NCBI GenBank assembly: GCA_937864115.1
Contig: CALMII010000026.1
Span: forward strand, 62,001 to 126,000
DNA: 64,000 nt
Origin: an uncultured Steroidobacter sp.
GTDB lineage: Bacteria > Pseudomonadota > Gammaproteobacteria > Steroidobacterales > Steroidobacteraceae
Direction: 5' to 3'
How positions within the stretch are numbered: position 1 is the first letter of the stretch; each line of letters opens with the position of its first letter. Under the pieces are notes generated by a model. It had not been told where the DNA came from. It worked only from the letters and a program-made list of their open reading frames with translations, and did no database searches. The translations under genes and the position numbers were made by a program. Shown piece after piece: positions 52,670-61,211 of the stretch.

Positions 52670-54954
52670 CACCGCCCGCGCGGGTGTAGTTCAATGGTAG
52701 AACTGTAGCTTCCCAAGCTACTAACGTGGGTTCGATTCCCATCACCCGCTCCAGCCCCCTCTTGGGAAATCAAATAACCCAGCGCGCGATAGCCAGCTTG
52801 TCGCCGTGCCGCCATCCGTGCAAGGACAGGGACGGCGGAGTCGACGTAGTCGTAGACGATCACATTGGTCTTGTCATGGTGATTGCGATGCAGTCGCCCG
52901 ACGTACTGGGCCAGTGTTCCTTTCCAGGAGATCGGCATGGTCAGGAACAACGTATCGAGTCGCGGATCGTCGAAGCCTTCGCCGAGATATCTCCCTGTTG
53001 AGAGCACGAGCCGTTCGTCGCTTCCTGCGGAATCCAGCATCGCCCTGGCATCCTTCCGTGCCGTTTCCGTCATGCCGCCCTTGAGGACGACAACATTGCG
53101 TGCGAACCGGCTGAACTTCTGTTGCAGCCATTCCAGGTGATCGTGCCGTTCGGTGAGCACGATGGGACACCGACCGTCTTCGAGTGCCTTCAACACGTCG
53201 TCGAAGATCAACGCGTTGCGATCAGCATCAGTGGCAAGAGCTGCGTATACGGCCGGCATGGACACGCGCTGATCCGAAGTTTCGTCCAATCGAAATTCTG
53301 TCTGCCGGGTCCGCACGAGATGGTCGATGCCGCGGCGTGCGGCCTGCGCCCTTGCATCGACACGATGACGCACAGGACCGCATTGCATGAAGATGATCGG
53401 ATGATGCCCGTCCTTTCTTGCCACGGTTGCTGAAAGGCCGAGCACATACTTCGCCTTTGGGCGTCGCGCGACGAGCTCAAAGCTGGTCGCGGACAGATGA
53501 TGGCACTCGTCGACGATCAACTGGCCATAGCCACCAATGAGATCGGAGACCTGGCCTTTTCGTACCAGGCTCTGGATGACGGCGACGTCGATTCGACCTG
53601 TTGGTTTGCGCTTTCCGCCACCGATGGAACCCACCTCTTTGCTCGTCAGCGACAGGAATTCCTGCAATCGTTCGATCCACTGTCGCAGCAGCTCGCGACG
53701 ATGGACGAGTACCAGCGTGTTGCAGCCGCGAAGCGCGATCATCGCCGCCGCGACGACTGTTTTTCCGAATGCAGTGGTTGCAGAGAGCACACCGAAGTCG
53801 TGCTGCGCCAGTGCTTGAACTGCGGCGTTCTGCTCAGGGCGCAATGTGCCGCTGAATCGGACGCTCAGTGCGGATCCGGCCTCGCGCCGATCTTCGACGA
53901 TATGTTCGATCCCGTGTTCGGCAAGGAATGCCTGAATTTCGTCGAGACAGCCGCGCGGCAGGCCGATATGTCGCGCATGGAGGGAGGCGCATGAGATCAC
54001 CCGGGGCTTGCCAAACGTCGGCAGCCGCATGGCCTGAGCACGATAGAACTCCGGATTCTGGAACGCTGCGAGCCTGATCAGACGGGCGACCATCGACGGC
54101 GGCAATTCGGATCGGTCGACGTACACCTCGTCTGCAAGAACGATTCGTACGCTGCGTGGCAGAGGTTCGCGGATGGGTTCCGGGTCGCTGCGCCGAGGGG
54201 GGGGCGCCCGCCACGGTGTCTCGCTTTCCTCGTCCTCGACTGGAATGCGCACACCAAGCGCTCCACCGCGTGCATCCGTGTCATCAAGCAGGCGATATAA
54301 CGTGCCCTGATCCACTCTTCGCAGCGACGTCAAGAATGCCCATTGGTCGGTGTAGGGTTTGAGATCTGCATCGACGAAGACCGTGTTTCCCTGATCTCTC
54401 GCGCGGCGTTGCAGCGGCAGTGCAATGAGATTGCCAAATCCACCGGCCGGCATGGTGTCCTGGCTGGGGAATAGCCGGTCGTACGATTCGAATCCGATCT
54501 CCGGACGGCTCTCCATCGTCACAGTGATGAACCAGGCTGCAAGTTTCCTGGCGTCACGCGCAGGAACTGCTTCGGAGAAGAAGATCCACGCATGCGCGCC
54601 GTTTCCGGAACGTGATTGGGACACTCGCCGCACTTCACCTGGGGTTTTGCCGCAGATGCCTCGCTTCCACTCGTTCGCGCACGCCGGTGCGTAGCCTGAT
54701 CGTCCGTCACGTGAATTCTCCCATCGCAACGGAAATACATCGGTGCGGCCGGCGAAGAGGCGTTGGAACAAGGCGACCTTGTCGGCTGGTGGCAGGACGC
54801 GGCCATGTGAATCGCCGGCCGTGCTTATATCGAAGCCAGTGCTGGTAGGCGGAGAGGACAGTTCCGCAAGTCGCCGCTCAAGAATGGCTTGCTCAGCTAC
54901 CAGTTCGAGCAATCGTGCTCGTATGCGATCGATTTCGAGTGTGGTGTCAGTCAT
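52669..54954 (-). CDS. TOTE-type primase-helicase with deleted primase core and antisense-tRNA tail
   Basis: 761 residues. Order: coiled coil (5-32); start of a TOTE archaeo-eukaryotic primase domain (DVFPLRWENSRDGRSGYAP, CANEWKRGIC, 64-101); garbled junction (102-113); rest of the primase domain (SRSGNGAHAW, SYDRLFPSQDTMPAGGFGN). Then a superfamily II helicase with Walker A TTAFGKT (about 394), DECHH, LSAT and QYVGRLHRNH. The primase segment with the metal-binding Asp residues is missing. The last 26 residues (from GDGNRTHVSS) are the antisense of tRNA-Gly and its promoter. Start ATG 54954; ATG 54969 is possible. The family is linked to conflict systems. Confidence 0.85.
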   Translation of the reverse strand: MTDTTLEIDRIRARLLELVAEQAILERRLAELSSPPTSTGFDISTAGDSHGRVLPPADKVALFQRLFAGRTDVFPLRWENSRDGRSGYAPACANEWKRGICGKTPGEVRRVSQSRSGNGAHAWIFFSEAVPARDARKLAAWFITVTMESRPEIGFESYDRLFPSQDTMPAGGFGNLIALPLQRRARDQGNTVFVDADLKPYTDQWAFLTSLRRVDQGTLYRLLDDTDARGGALGVRIPVEDEESETPWRAPPPRRSDPEPIREPLPRSVRIVLADEVYVDRSELPPSMVARLIRLAAFQNPEFYRAQAMRLPTFGKPRVISCASLHARHIGLPRGCLDEIQAFLAEHGIEHIVEDRREAGSALSVRFSGTLRPEQNAAVQALAQHDFGVLSATTAFGKTVVAAAMIALRGCNTLVLVHRRELLRQWIERLQEFLSLTSKEVGSIGGGKRKPTGRIDVAVIQSLVRKGQVSDLIGGYGQLIVDECHHLSATSFELVARRPKAKYVLGLSATVARKDGHHPIIFMQCGPVRHRVDARAQAARRGIDHLVRTRQTEFRLDETSDQRVSMPAVYAALATDADRNALIFDDVLKALEDGRCPIVLTERHDHLEWLQQKFSRFARNVVVLKGGMTETARKDARAMLDSAGSDERLVLSTGRYLGEGFDDPRLDTLFLTMPISWKGTLAQYVGRLHRNHHDKTNVIVYDYVDSAVPVLARMAARRQAGYRALGYLISQEGAGAGDGNRTHVSSLGSYSSTIELHPRGR
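52680..52753 (+). tRNA. tRNA-Gly (anticodon CCC)
   Basis: A 74-base cloverleaf including the encoded CCA end. Acceptor GCGGGTG pairs with CACCCGC; the anticodon stem GTAGC/GCTAC encloses loop TTCCCAA (anticodon CCC); the T arm is GTGGGTTCGATTCCCAT. It marks the left edge of the accessory region that follows. Confidence 0.95.
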
Positions 54955-55060
54955 GGTGTGGTCAGGCATCAAACGTACCGGCAACCAAAAATTGCGGGCG
55001 GGTTGGCCTGAGTCGATCGTGGCCGAACTGGACGAGCGCCGGTCTTTGCCTGTCGTTTGA

Positions 55061-55200
55061 TGCTACTCAAAAGTAGCAGAACGGGCAGAAGTCTGCGTTC
55101 TGGCTACTTCTGAGTCGCAATCTGGCTATGTGCGCACAAATGCTACTCTTGAGTTGCAATTTGGCCTGTCAACCTTGATAGTGATACTCAGGAGTATCAC
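55061..55200 (+). promoter_or_regulatory. Four HipB operator palindromes
   Basis: 18-base sites at 55061-55078 (TGCTACTC-AA-AAGTAGCA), 55102-55119, 55141-55158 and 55182-55199 (within GTGATACTC-AG-GAGTATCAC). They share half-sites near T(G/A)CTACTC and GAGTAGCA. The last ends at the base before the hipB ATG and contains its GGAG ribosome site. They suggest cooperative autorepression by HipB or the HipAB complex. Confidence 0.8.
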
Positions 55201-55464
55201 ATGGCCACCCTAGCTGACTTAGCGGATCAACTCAGACGGGCTCGACTGGAAGCGGGCCTGAGCCAGGCTGACCTCGCGCTGCGCGCTGGCGTAAACCGCA
55301 TGACAGTGGGTCGCATGGAAAACCTGACGCACGGTGACATGAGTGTCATGGCTTTGCTTCGGTTGCTGGAAGCCGCCGGCTACGACCTGAAAGTAGTCAA
55401 GGCCGGCCATGGACGCACTCTTGAGGACATCCTCGCCGAGCAGCGAAGTGACCGCTCGTCATGA
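55201..55464 (+). CDS. hipB: HipB-type antitoxin, HTH regulator
   Basis: 87 residues. HTH_3 domain LRRARLEAGLSQADLALRAGVNRMTVGRME (split: positions 12-41), then a short helical dimer region and a C-terminal tail. It neutralises HipA and represses the operon. GGAG 6 bases upstream; stop overlaps hipA by ATGA. Acts on the four palindromes immediately upstream. Confidence 0.9.
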   Translation: MATLADLADQLRRARLEAGLSQADLALRAGVNRMTVGRMENLTHGDMSVMALLRLLEAAGYDLKVVKAGHGRTLEDILAEQRSDRSS

Positions 55465-56816
55465 AACTGGATGTCCAGGTTTGCGGCCGGACGGTCGCAT
55501 CACTCTATCGGGAGCGCGACGAGTACGTGCTCAGATACCTTCCGGGCGTCGAGCCATCGGATTTCGTCAGTCTCGCCATGCCCGTAAGGGATGAGCCCTG
55601 GAGGTGGCCTCGCGATCTGCATCCCTTCTTCCGGCAGAATCTTCCGGAGGGTTTTCTGCTCGGGATCATTCGAGAGGATTTCGGGAGACTGCTCGACGGC
55701 ACCGATCTATCGTTGCTCGCTGTCGTCGGTGGAGCCGGCATCGGTCGAGTCACGGTCACACCCGAAGGTACGGCTCCTGATGCAGACCTGAGGCCGATCG
55801 AAATCGAATCGCTTCTCACCGCCGAAATCTCAACTGAGCAATTCGCCGCACTGGTACGGGACTACGCGCGCGCGGCGATCTCTGGAGCAGTGCCAAAGTT
55901 CATTGCACCGGATGCCATGAAAGTCGATCTCGCTGAACCACTCGGAAAACCCACCCTTCGAACGAGCCGCTACATTGTCAAAGGGTCGGATGACAGCACG
56001 CCATACCTTGGCTTCAACGAGTTCCATTCAATGCGGGTGCTTGAGCGACTGAACGTTGCCCGAGTCGCAAAGACACGCATGTCGGCCGATGGTCGGATCC
56101 TCGTCGTGGATCGCTTCGACGTCGACGACAAAGGAAGGCCGATACGCGGTCTGGAGGATGCCTGCAGCCTTCTTGGTCTGCCGCCGCACGAGAAGTATGC
56201 GCCGTCGATGGAACAGGTATTCAATGCCACGCGCGCATATCTGCCTGCTGATTCTGTGCGCGCGCAGCTCGAACAGCTCGGCTGGCTCATCATCACGAAC
56301 TACGTGGTGCGAAATGGCGACTGTCATTCGAAGAATATCGCGCTCTATTACACGCGGCTCTCCGACGTGGCTTACACGCCAGCCTATGACATCGTGACTA
56401 CACAGGCTTATCCGCGTTTCGCCACGAACCCGCCCGGACTGTCTATCGGGGGTCGAAAGAGCTGGACCCCAGGAAAATCGCTGGAGACTTTTTTCAAGGC
56501 GCGTCTGGGTATCGCGCCGCGAGACTACGCACGAATGGTCGAGCGGACCTGCGAGTCGGCAGTGGAAGTCGGGCGCGAGGTCATTCAAGCCGCCAGGGAC
56601 GAGGCGCGCTGGCACGACATCGCCAAGCAGATGCTGCATGCATGGAACGAGGGGATGGCCTCGCTTCGTAGCGCGCGGCGCGAGACGAAGTATCGGGGAC
56701 TTGGCGAGGCCATCCAGGCCGCCGGATTCTCCGACCCCACTCCGCCCGAGCGGCCGCACGCGGTGGGGCGTTCGGAACTCCTCAGGAAACCGAATCGCGG
56801 AAGATCTGAATCCTGA
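55461..56816 (+). CDS. hipA: HipA-type serine/threonine kinase toxin
   Basis: 451 residues. ATP-loop region SGAVPKF (about 141-147), Lys174, catalytic NGDCHSKN (Asp287), metal-binding YTPAYD (Asp310) and VVDRFD are all present, so the kinase looks active. E. coli HipA phosphorylates glutamyl-tRNA synthetase; this divergent member may have another target. C-terminal tail of about 35 residues is unlike others I know. Cotranscribed with hipB. Confidence 0.92.
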   Translation: MKLDVQVCGRTVASLYRERDEYVLRYLPGVEPSDFVSLAMPVRDEPWRWPRDLHPFFRQNLPEGFLLGIIREDFGRLLDGTDLSLLAVVGGAGIGRVTVTPEGTAPDADLRPIEIESLLTAEISTEQFAALVRDYARAAISGAVPKFIAPDAMKVDLAEPLGKPTLRTSRYIVKGSDDSTPYLGFNEFHSMRVLERLNVARVAKTRMSADGRILVVDRFDVDDKGRPIRGLEDACSLLGLPPHEKYAPSMEQVFNATRAYLPADSVRAQLEQLGWLIITNYVVRNGDCHSKNIALYYTRLSDVAYTPAYDIVTTQAYPRFATNPPGLSIGGRKSWTPGKSLETFFKARLGIAPRDYARMVERTCESAVEVGREVIQAARDEARWHDIAKQMLHAWNEGMASLRSARRETKYRGLGEAIQAAGFSDPTPPERPHAVGRSELLRKPNRGRSES

Positions 56817-56973
56817 CGATCGCTTGTAGCGCACGAGCGGTTTGCGCGGAAGCGCGTGTTATTCACGCGCAGTTCACCATGAATACGCACTCCGATACTT
56901 GCAGGTGTCGAGCCGCCGTATTTCATCAGTCCCGTAATCGATCGATTTCAGTGCTCGCTCAGAGCTCACAGGT

Positions 56974-57399
56974 TTAAGCGCGCTTCCTGGATGAGCCGCT
57001 TGTCTGTGCTCGCTTCGCATGCATCACGTGACCTGAAACTCGTCTGCCTGTTGTCTTTGGAGACCTGATGTTTTCTGCAGTGTCGGCCCGAATCTCTCCT
57101 AAACCCCGAATGCGCACTGGCTCGCGATCCGGGAACGTTGCAGTCAGAACCAGCTCGCCGCCCATCTGCTCCACGAACTGGTTCAATGTCGACAACAACA
57201 TATCGCTGCGGCTCTCGTAGCGACTCACCGTGTCCTGCCCAACACCCAGCGCCTTCGCCACTTTAACCTGGGTATGGCCCATGGCCTTACGCAGATCGCG
57301 TAGGGTCATCTCTTCCGCAATGAGCTCTTTAGCCCGAGCGTCGATCTTCTTGCGGCGCTCGGACGATAGGCTCGCCAGCTTCTGGTTTAGGGTGGTCAT
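56974..57399 (-). CDS. higA: HigA-type antitoxin, XRE family
   Basis: 141 residues. Helical N-terminus, HTH domain (TLRDLRKAMGHTQVKVAKAL, then GVGQDTVSRYE) and a beta tail FPDREPVRIRGLGEI. About 40 basic residues extend beyond the usual end. Its ATG overlaps the toxin stop by ATGA, in the toxin-first order of HigBA. Confidence 0.88.
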   Translation of the reverse strand: MTTLNQKLASLSSERRKKIDARAKELIAEEMTLRDLRKAMGHTQVKVAKALGVGQDTVSRYESRSDMLLSTLNQFVEQMGGELVLTATFPDREPVRIRGLGEIRADTAENIRSPKTTGRRVSGHVMHAKRAQTSGSSRKRA

Positions 57400-57773
57400 T
57401 TCGGCTTCCTCACTTTCTTCATTGGGGCCAGATGAGCATCGAACCGTTCATCCGCCTTCTTGATCAGCTGTTTGTAGAATGCTTTCTGGCTACCTCCGGA
57501 CTTGTCGCCAGCTACGAGCAGAATCCCCGTACGATTGGGGTCAAAGCCGAATGCCACACGCCATATCCCATCGTCTGCATCAAATCTAAGTTCCTTCATG
57601 TTCGCGTGTTTGCTGCCATTCAGTGTGTCCACTCGAGGACGACCCAGCGTAGGACCGAACTGCGCCAACAGCTGCAGCTGTGCGAGCAGTTCGTCCTGAA
57701 CAGCTTCGGGTAGTTCGTCGAACTCCGGTTCAAATTCTGGATGGAACTCTATTGCCCATGGCATGGCCGCCAT
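57396..57773 (-). CDS. higB: HigB-type toxin (Gp49-like, RelE superfamily)
   Basis: 125 residues. The RelE/Gp49-like fold is supported by LPEAVQDELLAQLQLLAQFGP, MKELRFDADDGIWRVAFGFDP and KAFYKQLIKKADERF. Such toxins cleave mRNA on ribosomes. The start may be 57773, 57764 or 57806; all are in frame, and the first two lie in or beside an inverted repeat that looks like the operator. Confidence 0.88.
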   Translation of the reverse strand: MAAMPWAIEFHPEFEPEFDELPEAVQDELLAQLQLLAQFGPTLGRPRVDTLNGSKHANMKELRFDADDGIWRVAFGFDPNRTGILLVAGDKSGGSQKAFYKQLIKKADERFDAHLAPMKKVRKPK

Positions 57774-57811
57774 TATGGCAACGATATCATATGGTTTCAA
57801 CGCCATAATGG
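57770..57811. promoter_or_regulatory. Probable HigBA operator
   Basis: CCATTATGG (57770-57778) and its inverted copy CCATAATGG (57803-57811) flank CGATATCATATGG. The arms overlap candidate start codons of the toxin gene. Confidence 0.5.
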
Positions 57812-58086
57812 GCTGGATGTGATCCTGTTCTGGAACATGCAAGACTGTTGGCGTCTCGGAGCCGGCACCACTCGAACGTCCCAAAGCGATCATGCGGTCC
57901 GATGCTCGGCAAACGCAGCAATAGAACAAGAAGAACGCCGCACGTCTCTTGCTGACCCGCAGCAATGCGGTCGGCAGGTCGCGACGTGGCCAGAGTTCGG
58001 CTCCCCTGCGCTGAATCGATGACTTGCGTGCAATCGACGCGAGCGTACGGTTGCGACCCGCACTGGATGCAAGGGAGATCGTCATC

Positions 58087-58704
58087 ATGAGATTTCGATA
58101 CCTGCTCGTCTTCGCCGTATTCGCGCCGGTCATGGCTTCCGCACAGGTTGACGCCGAATCGCAATTCGGCAGTCGCGAACCTGCTCAAGGAACTGAGCAG
58201 GGATTCAGGCAGGGATTCGAGTCGCGGGTCGCGACCGGCTACGAGATCACGCCCGTCCAGCTGAACCTGCGCGGCCGCAATCGTCTGCTCGTCGGCCTGG
58301 GCAGCTACCTGGTGAATGCGGCCGGCGCCTGCAACGATTGCCACACCGAACCGCCATTCCTCGAAGGCGGCGATCCATTCCAGGGACAGACGGAGATCAT
58401 CAATGCCGCGCAGTTTCTCGCCGGCGGTCGCGCCTTCGGGCCGATCGTCGCGTCCAACATCACGCCCGACGAAAACGGCCGGCCGGCGGGACTGACGTTC
58501 GAGCAGTTCCGCTCGCTGATGCTGACGGGCCGCGATCCCGACGATCCGGAGCGGCTGCTGCAGGTCATGCCCTGGAATGTCTACAGCAAGCTGACGACGC
58601 TGGATCTGCGCGCCATCTACGAATACCTGGCCGCGATTCCGCCGCTGCCCGACAACACGCCGCCGCCGGCGTCGCCGCCAGTGTCGCCGCCAGTGTCGCC
58701 ATAA
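58087..58704 (+). CDS. Exported monohaem c-type cytochrome
   Basis: 205 residues. Signal peptide MRFRYLLVFAVFAPVMASAQ, then a haem site CNDCH (about 99-103), a likely Met ligand in LMLTGRDPDD..MPW, and a proline-rich C-terminus of repeated PPVSP units. Periplasmic electron carrier; no dehydrogenase is beside it, though the FN3-dehydrogenase fusion carries similar haems. GGGAG precedes the ATG. Confidence 0.88.
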   Translation: MRFRYLLVFAVFAPVMASAQVDAESQFGSREPAQGTEQGFRQGFESRVATGYEITPVQLNLRGRNRLLVGLGSYLVNAAGACNDCHTEPPFLEGGDPFQGQTEIINAAQFLAGGRAFGPIVASNITPDENGRPAGLTFEQFRSLMLTGRDPDDPERLLQVMPWNVYSKLTTLDLRAIYEYLAAIPPLPDNTPPPASPPVSPPVSP

Positions 58705-58746
58705 TCATCGATACACACGTGTGCACCGGTGCCGCGAACCTGCAGG

Positions 58747-59529
58747 TCACGGCGTCGGTGCACGCGCCGCCCTGAAGACCTCGCGATCGTCGTAGAAGTC
58801 CGGCGACTCGTTCCGCCGCCACCAGCCCGGCACACCCAACACCGGCAATGGCAGAAAAGACCTTGCAAGCAGCCGTTCGCGCGTGAGACTCGCCGCCAGC
58901 GAGGCATCGCTGATGGCGTCGATCAGCCACACGTGCGCAGTGATGGCCTTGCGCGGCTGCAGCAGTTTCTCGAGCAACGCGTGTCCGAACAGGACGAGTT
59001 GCGCCGAGTGCCATTGCGCGCGCCGCGTCGCGAACAACGTGTGCCAGTCGCGACGGCGCAGCGCCTCTGCAAGATCGGCCGGCGCCTGCAGCACCGCAGC
59101 GTTTTCATCGAACAGCGTCAGCGCGTCGCGCAATGCGCCGCGCGGTCCTGCCGTACCATGTCGCTCGATGTGTTCGGCCTGCAGCCGATTCAGCCGTCGC
59201 TTGGTCTGCGGCCAGGTCAGCCACATCAATCCATTGAACAGGTCGTGCAGGTTGTCGCGGGTCGGCACGCAGTCGGTGCGGGCGATGAAGGTTTCGTAGG
59301 CTTCGGCAGCCGGCAGTTCGCCGTGGTCGACGAAACATACCGGCACGGAGGAATCGCGTACCGCGTTCAATGCAGCAGCGAAGGACTGTGTTGCAGCAGC
59401 TTCAGTGATCCGTTGAAGTTGCGGCACATACGGCAATAGCCACGGCGGCGGCTCGTGCAGCGCAGTCAGCAACGGTGTGAGGACGGGGTTCATGTTCATC
59501 CGCAGGAGAATCGCGGCAGCGTACTTCAT
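58747..59529 (-). CDS. DUF3025 family protein
   Basis: 260 residues. Conserved HDLFNGLMWLTWPQTKRRLN and the later HALLEKLLQP..AITAHVW match DUF3025, a gammaproteobacterial/betaproteobacterial family of unknown function. Start at 59529 is favoured by AAGGA 6 bases upstream; ATG 59499 is an alternative. Convergent with the cytochrome gene. Confidence 0.87.
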   Translation of the reverse strand: MKYAAAILLRMNMNPVLTPLLTALHEPPPWLLPYVPQLQRITEAAATQSFAAALNAVRDSSVPVCFVDHGELPAAEAYETFIARTDCVPTRDNLHDLFNGLMWLTWPQTKRRLNRLQAEHIERHGTAGPRGALRDALTLFDENAAVLQAPADLAEALRRRDWHTLFATRRAQWHSAQLVLFGHALLEKLLQPRKAITAHVWLIDAISDASLAASLTRERLLARSFLPLPVLGVPGWWRRNESPDFYDDREVFRAARAPTP

Positions 59530-59708
59530 GTCGTCCTTGCCATGCTCGACCCCCGTCAGCGATTGCCTGATCGGTTCCTGCAGCGAAGTGGGCTATTCTT
59601 CACTTCGCCGGGCGCAAGCCCGGCGACCTATGACCCGCTAAGCAACTCCAATTCCATTTTTCCTTTCAACAGGACAGGTGTGTCGTTCGGTGCGCCGGGA
59701 GTTGCTTT

Positions 59709-61205
59709 ATGCCTTCGATCGTCGTGGCACACGACGTTTCGTATGAGCTTGCCGACGGTCGCGAGCTTTTCAATCGTCTGAATTTTTCCCTGGATGCCGG
59801 GTTGACCGCGCTCGTCGGGCCCAATGGCGTCGGCAAGACGGTGCTGGCCCGACTGCTGGCGGGCGAGCTGCAGCCGACGCATGGCGTGGTGCGCCGGCAG
59901 GCGCCGGTCGTGCTCTTTGCGCAGCGCGCGATACCTCCGGGCGTGAAGGTCGAGCAATTCCTTGCCGAGGCGCACGAGTGGTCGCTGCTGCGCGAACGTC
60001 TGCTGCAGGGAATCGATCGCGAGCAGAACTGCCGTGACCTGAGCGGCGGTCAATGGATGCGCGTGCGGCTCGCGCACGCGATCCCGGACGACTTCCTGAT
60101 TCTGGACGAGCCCACCAACGATCTGGATCGCGATGGCCGCGAACTCGTCGCCCAGTTCATACGGATGCGGCGGGCTGGCACGCTGCTGATCTCGCACGAT
60201 CGCGAACTGCTGGAACTGTGCAGCGACTTTCTGGAACTCTCGAATCGCGGCCTCATGAAGTTCAGCGGCGGCTGGTCCGCCTATCTGGACGCCAGGCAGC
60301 ACGAGCGCGAGCGGCTGACGACGGCGCTCGATCTGGCCAAGCGCGATCGGGATCGGGTGCAGGCGGAACGCATCGAGCACAGCGAGCGGCAGGAAAGACG
60401 CAGTCGTCGCGGCACGCAGTCGGCGGCGCGCGGCGGCATGCCGCGGATCCTGCTGGGCGGTCGCAAGCGGCGCGCGCAGGAAACCACGGGTCGCTTGAAT
60501 GCCGCGGCGCTGGAGCGTGCCGACACTGCCGTCCGTGACGTGCACGCGGCGCTCGGCGAACTGAAGATCGATCCGGTGATGTACGCCGACATCGCCAGTT
60601 GCAGCATCCCGTCGCAGAAGCTCGTGGCCGAGGCGCACGGATTCAATGTCCGCTTTCGCGACTGGATCTACGCGCACGATCTCGACTTCGACTGGCGCGG
60701 CAACGTGCGCGTCGCGCTGCGCGGGGCGAACGGCTCGGGCAAGTCCGTGCTGTTGCGGGCCCTGCGGGGCGACGAACTCGAAACGCGCGGCGAATGGCGT
60801 CGCGGCCATCTCGTCACCCTGTTCGTCGATCAGCGCTGCAGCGTGCTCGATGACGATCTGAGCGTGTTCGACAATGTGAGGAGTGTTTCGTCGGCGCCGG
60901 ACAGCGACCTGCGCAATGGTCTGGCGCGATTTCTTTTCGCGGGCGATCGGGCATGGCAACCGGTGAAGCAGTTGAGCGGCGGCGAAAGACTGCGCGCGGC
61001 GCTGGCCCGGGGATTTCTGAGCACGCTCAAACCGGAACTGATGGTGCTGGACGAGCCGACCAACAACCTCGACCTCAAAAACATCGAATTCCTCGAAGCC
61101 GTCGTCCGCCGGTTCAACGGTGCGGTGGTCGTCGTCTCGCACGACGAACGATTCCTGCAGGGGTGTGAGCTGCGGCAGGAGCTAACGATAGGAGCGCCAG
61201 GGTGA
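59709..61205 (+). CDS. Short ABC-F ATPase
   Basis: 498 residues, two ABC domains with Walker A GPNGVGKT (about 38-45) and GANGSGKS (about 344-351), signatures LSGGQWMR and LSGGERLR, and LILDEPTNDLD/MVLDEPTNNLD. The linker contains a basic segment (RRSRRGTQSAARGGMPR). At 498 residues it is short for ABC-F (Uup/EttA are 550-640), and the second nucleotide site lacks part of the usual context. Role unclear: translation factor or resistance-like. Confidence 0.85.
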   Translation: MPSIVVAHDVSYELADGRELFNRLNFSLDAGLTALVGPNGVGKTVLARLLAGELQPTHGVVRRQAPVVLFAQRAIPPGVKVEQFLAEAHEWSLLRERLLQGIDREQNCRDLSGGQWMRVRLAHAIPDDFLILDEPTNDLDRDGRELVAQFIRMRRAGTLLISHDRELLELCSDFLELSNRGLMKFSGGWSAYLDARQHERERLTTALDLAKRDRDRVQAERIEHSERQERRSRRGTQSAARGGMPRILLGGRKRRAQETTGRLNAAALERADTAVRDVHAALGELKIDPVMYADIASCSIPSQKLVAEAHGFNVRFRDWIYAHDLDFDWRGNVRVALRGANGSGKSVLLRALRGDELETRGEWRRGHLVTLFVDQRCSVLDDDLSVFDNVRSVSSAPDSDLRNGLARFLFAGDRAWQPVKQLSGGERLRAALARGFLSTLKPELMVLDEPTNNLDLKNIEFLEAVVRRFNGAVVVVSHDERFLQGCELRQELTIGAPG

Positions 61206-61211
61206 AGGGGC

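Noticed and set aside
52669..57811. Second direct copy of the tRNA-Gly 3' end as attR
   Set aside because: I looked through the following 11 kb and found no convincing copy.
57840..57905. Possible tRNA-3'-end-like segment (GTTCGAGT on the minus strand) as the right attachment site of the island
   Set aside because: The flanking bases do not form a T-arm stem and do not match the tRNA-Gly 3' end.
57774..58133. N-terminal extension of the HigB frame by over 100 codons
   Set aside because: The added residues have no homology or regular composition, and would cross the operator and the cytochrome start.
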